From NCBI RefSeq assembly GCF_006376685.1, contig NZ_VEWL01000011.1:1-64000 (forward strand): 64,000 nt of DNA. The letters are read 5' to 3'. Origin of the DNA: Ochrobactrum teleogrylli. Its GTDB lineage: Bacteria; Pseudomonadota; Alphaproteobacteria; Rhizobiales; Rhizobiaceae. The position numbers and the translations under genes are program-made. Under the pieces are notes generated by a model. It had not been told where the DNA came from. It saw only the letters and a list, made by a program, of their open reading frames with translations, and searched no databases. Numbering within the stretch: the stretch's first letter is position 1; each line of letters begins with the position of its first letter. Positions 61,732-64,000 of the stretch are shown here, piece by piece.

Positions 61732-63045
61732 ATGGTCGTGCCCAAAGACGCAAGTGATGATTCATCTTCGGACATCAATCAAACACTCCCACGCTGGCGT
61801 CGCGCAGCGCTTTTCAAGCAGCTGGGTCCTGGCCTCATTACCGGCGCAGCGGATGACGACCCGAGCGGCATAGCAACCTATTCGCAAGCAGGTGCCCAGT
61901 TCGGATACAACATGCTGTGGAGCATGTTGTTTACGTTTCCACTTATGACGGCGATCCAACTGGTCAGCGGCCGGATTGGTAGAGTTACCGGTAAGGGGCT
62001 CGCTGCAAATTTGTGCGAAATCATTCCCCGTTGGGCGCTGCTTTCGCTTGTTGCGCTGCTACTGATCGCCAACACCATCAATATGGGTGCCAATCTATCT
62101 GCCATGGGCGCAGCCGCCAGTCTGGTGACAAACGGCTCTCCCGTCGTGTTCACGTTGGCTTTTGGGGTTTTATCGCTCGGATTGCAGCTCTTCATAACCT
62201 ATGAAACTTACGCTCGCTATCTCAAATGGCTCACGCTTGTTCTACTTGCATATGTCGCAGTATTGTTCGTGTCGAATGTCGACTGGTGGGCAGCTTTAAA
62301 AGGCTTTTTCTGGCCAAACTTTCCGCTCCAAGGCGAAAGCCTCACGATGATCGTTGCAATTTTCGGAACGACCATAAGCCCATATCTCCTGTTTTGGCAA
62401 AGCTCTCAGGAGGTAGAAGAAATCGACAATTCAAAAGATGAGCAGCCGCTTCGTAGAGATCCCACAGAAGCAACGAAGGCACTGAAACGTATTCGTATCG
62501 ATACTTTCGCTGGCATGGCTGTTTCTAATATTGTGGCAATCGCAATCATCATGAGCACAGCGGCAACCCTGCATGCGTCCGGAAAGACCGAAGTTAGTTC
62601 CGCAGCCGAGGTCGCCGAAGCCCTCAAGCCATTGGCAGGAGATTTTGCTTTCCTCATATTCAGTTTGGGGATTATTGGAACTGGGCTTTTGTCGTTACCT
62701 GTGCTTGCGGGCTCGGTCGCCTACGCCTTTGGCGAATCCCAAGGTTGGAAATGCGGTCTGGCGAACAAGCCCTGGGAAGCGATTGGATTCTACGGCGTAA
62801 TCGCACTGGCTTTCCTGGTGGGAGTTGCAATTGCGATTTCTCCCATCGACCCTATTGCTGCATTATTTTGGAGTGCGGTTGTCAACGGTATCGTCGTGGT
62901 TCCAATAATGGCGGCCATGATGATCGTAGCGAGCAGGCGTGATGAAATGGGCAAATTCACGATAGGTTTTGCAACAAGATTGTTCGGATGGATTGCGACC
63001 GTCGCGATGGCGGCAGCTGCCGTCGCAATGTTTGTATTCTGGTAG
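61732..63045 (+). CDS. Nramp-related divalent metal transporter with non-canonical motifs
   Basis: A 437-residue inner-membrane protein with about eleven hydrophobic segments and the Nramp overall pattern (FKQLGPGLITGAADDDPSGIATYS). Metal-site motifs differ from typical manganese/iron Nramps. TM1 has DPSG (residues 43-46) instead of DPGN, and TM6 has TISPYLLFWQ (214-223) where a metal-coordinating Met in an MPH motif is expected. It may therefore handle another ion, such as magnesium, as reported for Nramp-related magnesium transporters; the substrate is not settled. AGGA precedes the ATG. Confidence 0.82.
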   Translation: MVVPKDASDDSSSDINQTLPRWRRAALFKQLGPGLITGAADDDPSGIATYSQAGAQFGYNMLWSMLFTFPLMTAIQLVSGRIGRVTGKGLAANLCEIIPRWALLSLVALLLIANTINMGANLSAMGAAASLVTNGSPVVFTLAFGVLSLGLQLFITYETYARYLKWLTLVLLAYVAVLFVSNVDWWAALKGFFWPNFPLQGESLTMIVAIFGTTISPYLLFWQSSQEVEEIDNSKDEQPLRRDPTEATKALKRIRIDTFAGMAVSNIVAIAIIMSTAATLHASGKTEVSSAAEVAEALKPLAGDFAFLIFSLGIIGTGLLSLPVLAGSVAYAFGESQGWKCGLANKPWEAIGFYGVIALAFLVGVAIAISPIDPIAALFWSAVVNGIVVVPIMAAMMIVASRRDEMGKFTIGFATRLFGWIATVAMAAAAVAMFVFW

Positions 63046-63295
63046 TCCTCCAAATCAAATGATTGCGGTTAGTCTAGGACACGATGTGTCTCTCTTCGAT
63101 GTAGCTTTTCCCCCATTCCTTCATTGCTAGCATATGCTCTGACCCCACTGGGGCGTTCACTACAGGCACCCTTCGCGAGCCTCTATCACTGGACGGTTGA
63201 GCATATGGATACAATCCGGCATCTCCAGGCAGAGTTCGACAGCCGTCAGGCGTGATATTGCGTTATCCTTCCGCCGGGCTTTCAGCTTCGAGACG

Positions 63296-64000
63296 TTATG
63301 ATAGCGTCTCCAGCGATTTCGCGAGTTCGCTGACGAGCGGTGAAGGGGCATCGACTGTGTATATGCCAAATTCGGCGACCGGCGCTATGGGCAGGTTGTA
63401 TCTTCCATTGATCGTCTGGCAATCTGATGGGACTGCTTCGGAAAACAGCACCCCAACGCCCAATCCTCCCCGCAAAGCCGTTAACATAGCGGGTAAACTT
63501 TTCACGCGACAGCCAACGGTCCATGCAATGCCTGCTTCTGCGAGGGACGCGATCATCCGGTCCTGCCACGAACAGGATGTTTCAAAAAGAACGACAGGAA
63601 GCGGGCTCTTCTCGTCCACGTCGAGCAATCGGCTTGCACACCAGACCAGTTGATAGGATATGAAACTGAGCGGCGGCAGAGCGAACCGAGCGGGATCGGC
63701 GACAACAATGTCGGTTTGCCCTTCATGAAAGGATCGCGCAAGCTGTGCCGAATTGGATGAACTGAGCTCAATGTCAACCGACGGATGCTTTTGCCGGAAC
63801 TGGGCAATCGCGCCTGGAAGACGCGTGACAGCGAGATCTTCGAAGAGACCCAGCCGAATACGACCCACCAGTTTCTTATCGACCAATCCACGCTGCATAT
63901 CCTCCGTGAGTGCAATGACCCTCCGCGCATAAGCCAGAAAGGCCTCTCCAGCCTCAGTCAGAGAAACCCCGCGCGAGGATCGCGTGAACAGTTCCCTGTC
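63296..64000 (-). CDS. LysR-family transcriptional regulator (partial, 5' end beyond window)
   Basis: Open at the window edge. At the upstream end the translation reads RELFTRSSRGVSLTEAG and EAFLAYARRVIALTEDM, the end of the LysR helix-turn-helix and linker, then GRIRLGLFEDLAVT begins the substrate-binding domain (periplasmic-binding-like), which extends to SELAKSLETLS at 63296. About 70 residues of the DNA-binding domain are missing. Target genes lie outside the window. The 250-bp gap to the Nramp-like gene (63046-63295) shows no other gene. Confidence 0.85.
   Translation of the reverse strand, partial: DRELFTRSSRGVSLTEAGEAFLAYARRVIALTEDMQRGLVDKKLVGRIRLGLFEDLAVTRLPGAIAQFRQKHPSVDIELSSSNSAQLARSFHEGQTDIVVADPARFALPPLSFISYQLVWCASRLLDVDEKSPLPVVLFETSCSWQDRMIASLAEAGIAWTVGCRVKSLPAMLTALRGGLGVGVLFSEAVPSDCQTINGRYNLPIAPVAEFGIYTVDAPSPLVSELAKSLETLS

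Overview
The window reads as chromosomal DNA of an alphaproteobacterium of the order Hyphomicrobiales (Rhizobiales), most like the Brucella/Ochrobactrum group. This is inferred from protein flavour (urease with a urea channel, malonyl-CoA synthetase, sugar ABC systems, Nramp, AidA-type autotransporter), the moderately high GC, and short palindromic intergenic repeats of the kind common in that order. No rRNA, tRNA or CRISPR array was seen.

Layout. (1) 77-1972: two insertion sequences abut, an IS5-family (IS427-like) copy with a broken transposase and an IS630-family copy. (2) 2050-7573: a sugar-type ABC importer (binding protein, permease, double ATPase) with an aldose-dehydrogenase-like aldo/keto reductase, divergent from a FadR-type regulator; two FadR-like operator candidates lie between them. 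(3) 7692-9542: malonyl-CoA synthetase preceded by a frameshifted C-terminal relic of malonyl-CoA decarboxylase. (4) 9566-16566: an intergenic palindromic repeat, two paralogous small secreted proteins around a glycine-zipper lipoprotein, a HdeD-like protein, an RND efflux pair and a YgiW-like periplasmic protein: an envelope/efflux block. (5) 16703-23912: a urease locus in two convergent arms, GntP-like permease-hupE-ureF on the plus strand and ureD-ureA-ureB-ureC-urea channel on the minus strand; ureE and ureG are absent here. (6) 24159-25289: an isolated lipoprotein alpha/beta hydrolase.

(7) 25595-48656 is the most unusual part: a large locus that looks like synthesis, remodelling and re-uptake of an acidic polysaccharide under cyclic-nucleotide control. 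It holds a stand-alone cyclic-nucleotide-binding protein, a 904-residue ABC-exporter-like protein whose nucleotide-binding motifs are all degenerate and whose Q-loop segment seems triplicated, a nucleotide-sugar dehydrogenase, two methyltransferase-like proteins, a class III nucleotidyl cyclase overlapping a polysaccharide lyase gene, a peptide/oligosaccharide-type ABC importer, four glycosyltransferases, a metallophosphoesterase, an MBL-fold hydrolase and a polysaccharide-deacetylase-like protein. Uronate-forming dehydrogenase plus lyase plus importer makes chemical sense for an acidic polymer that is made, trimmed and salvaged. The functional link is inference.

(8) 48932-61189: a GAF-LytTR regulator, then a compact set (serine hydrolase, outer-membrane beta-barrel, serine hydrolase) and, convergent with it, a 2410-residue autotransporter with a glycine-rich N-terminal passenger and about seven tandem repeats of 66-68 residues. 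(9) 61359-64000: a small hypothetical gene, an Nramp-related transporter with non-canonical metal motifs, and a LysR-type regulator cut by the window edge.
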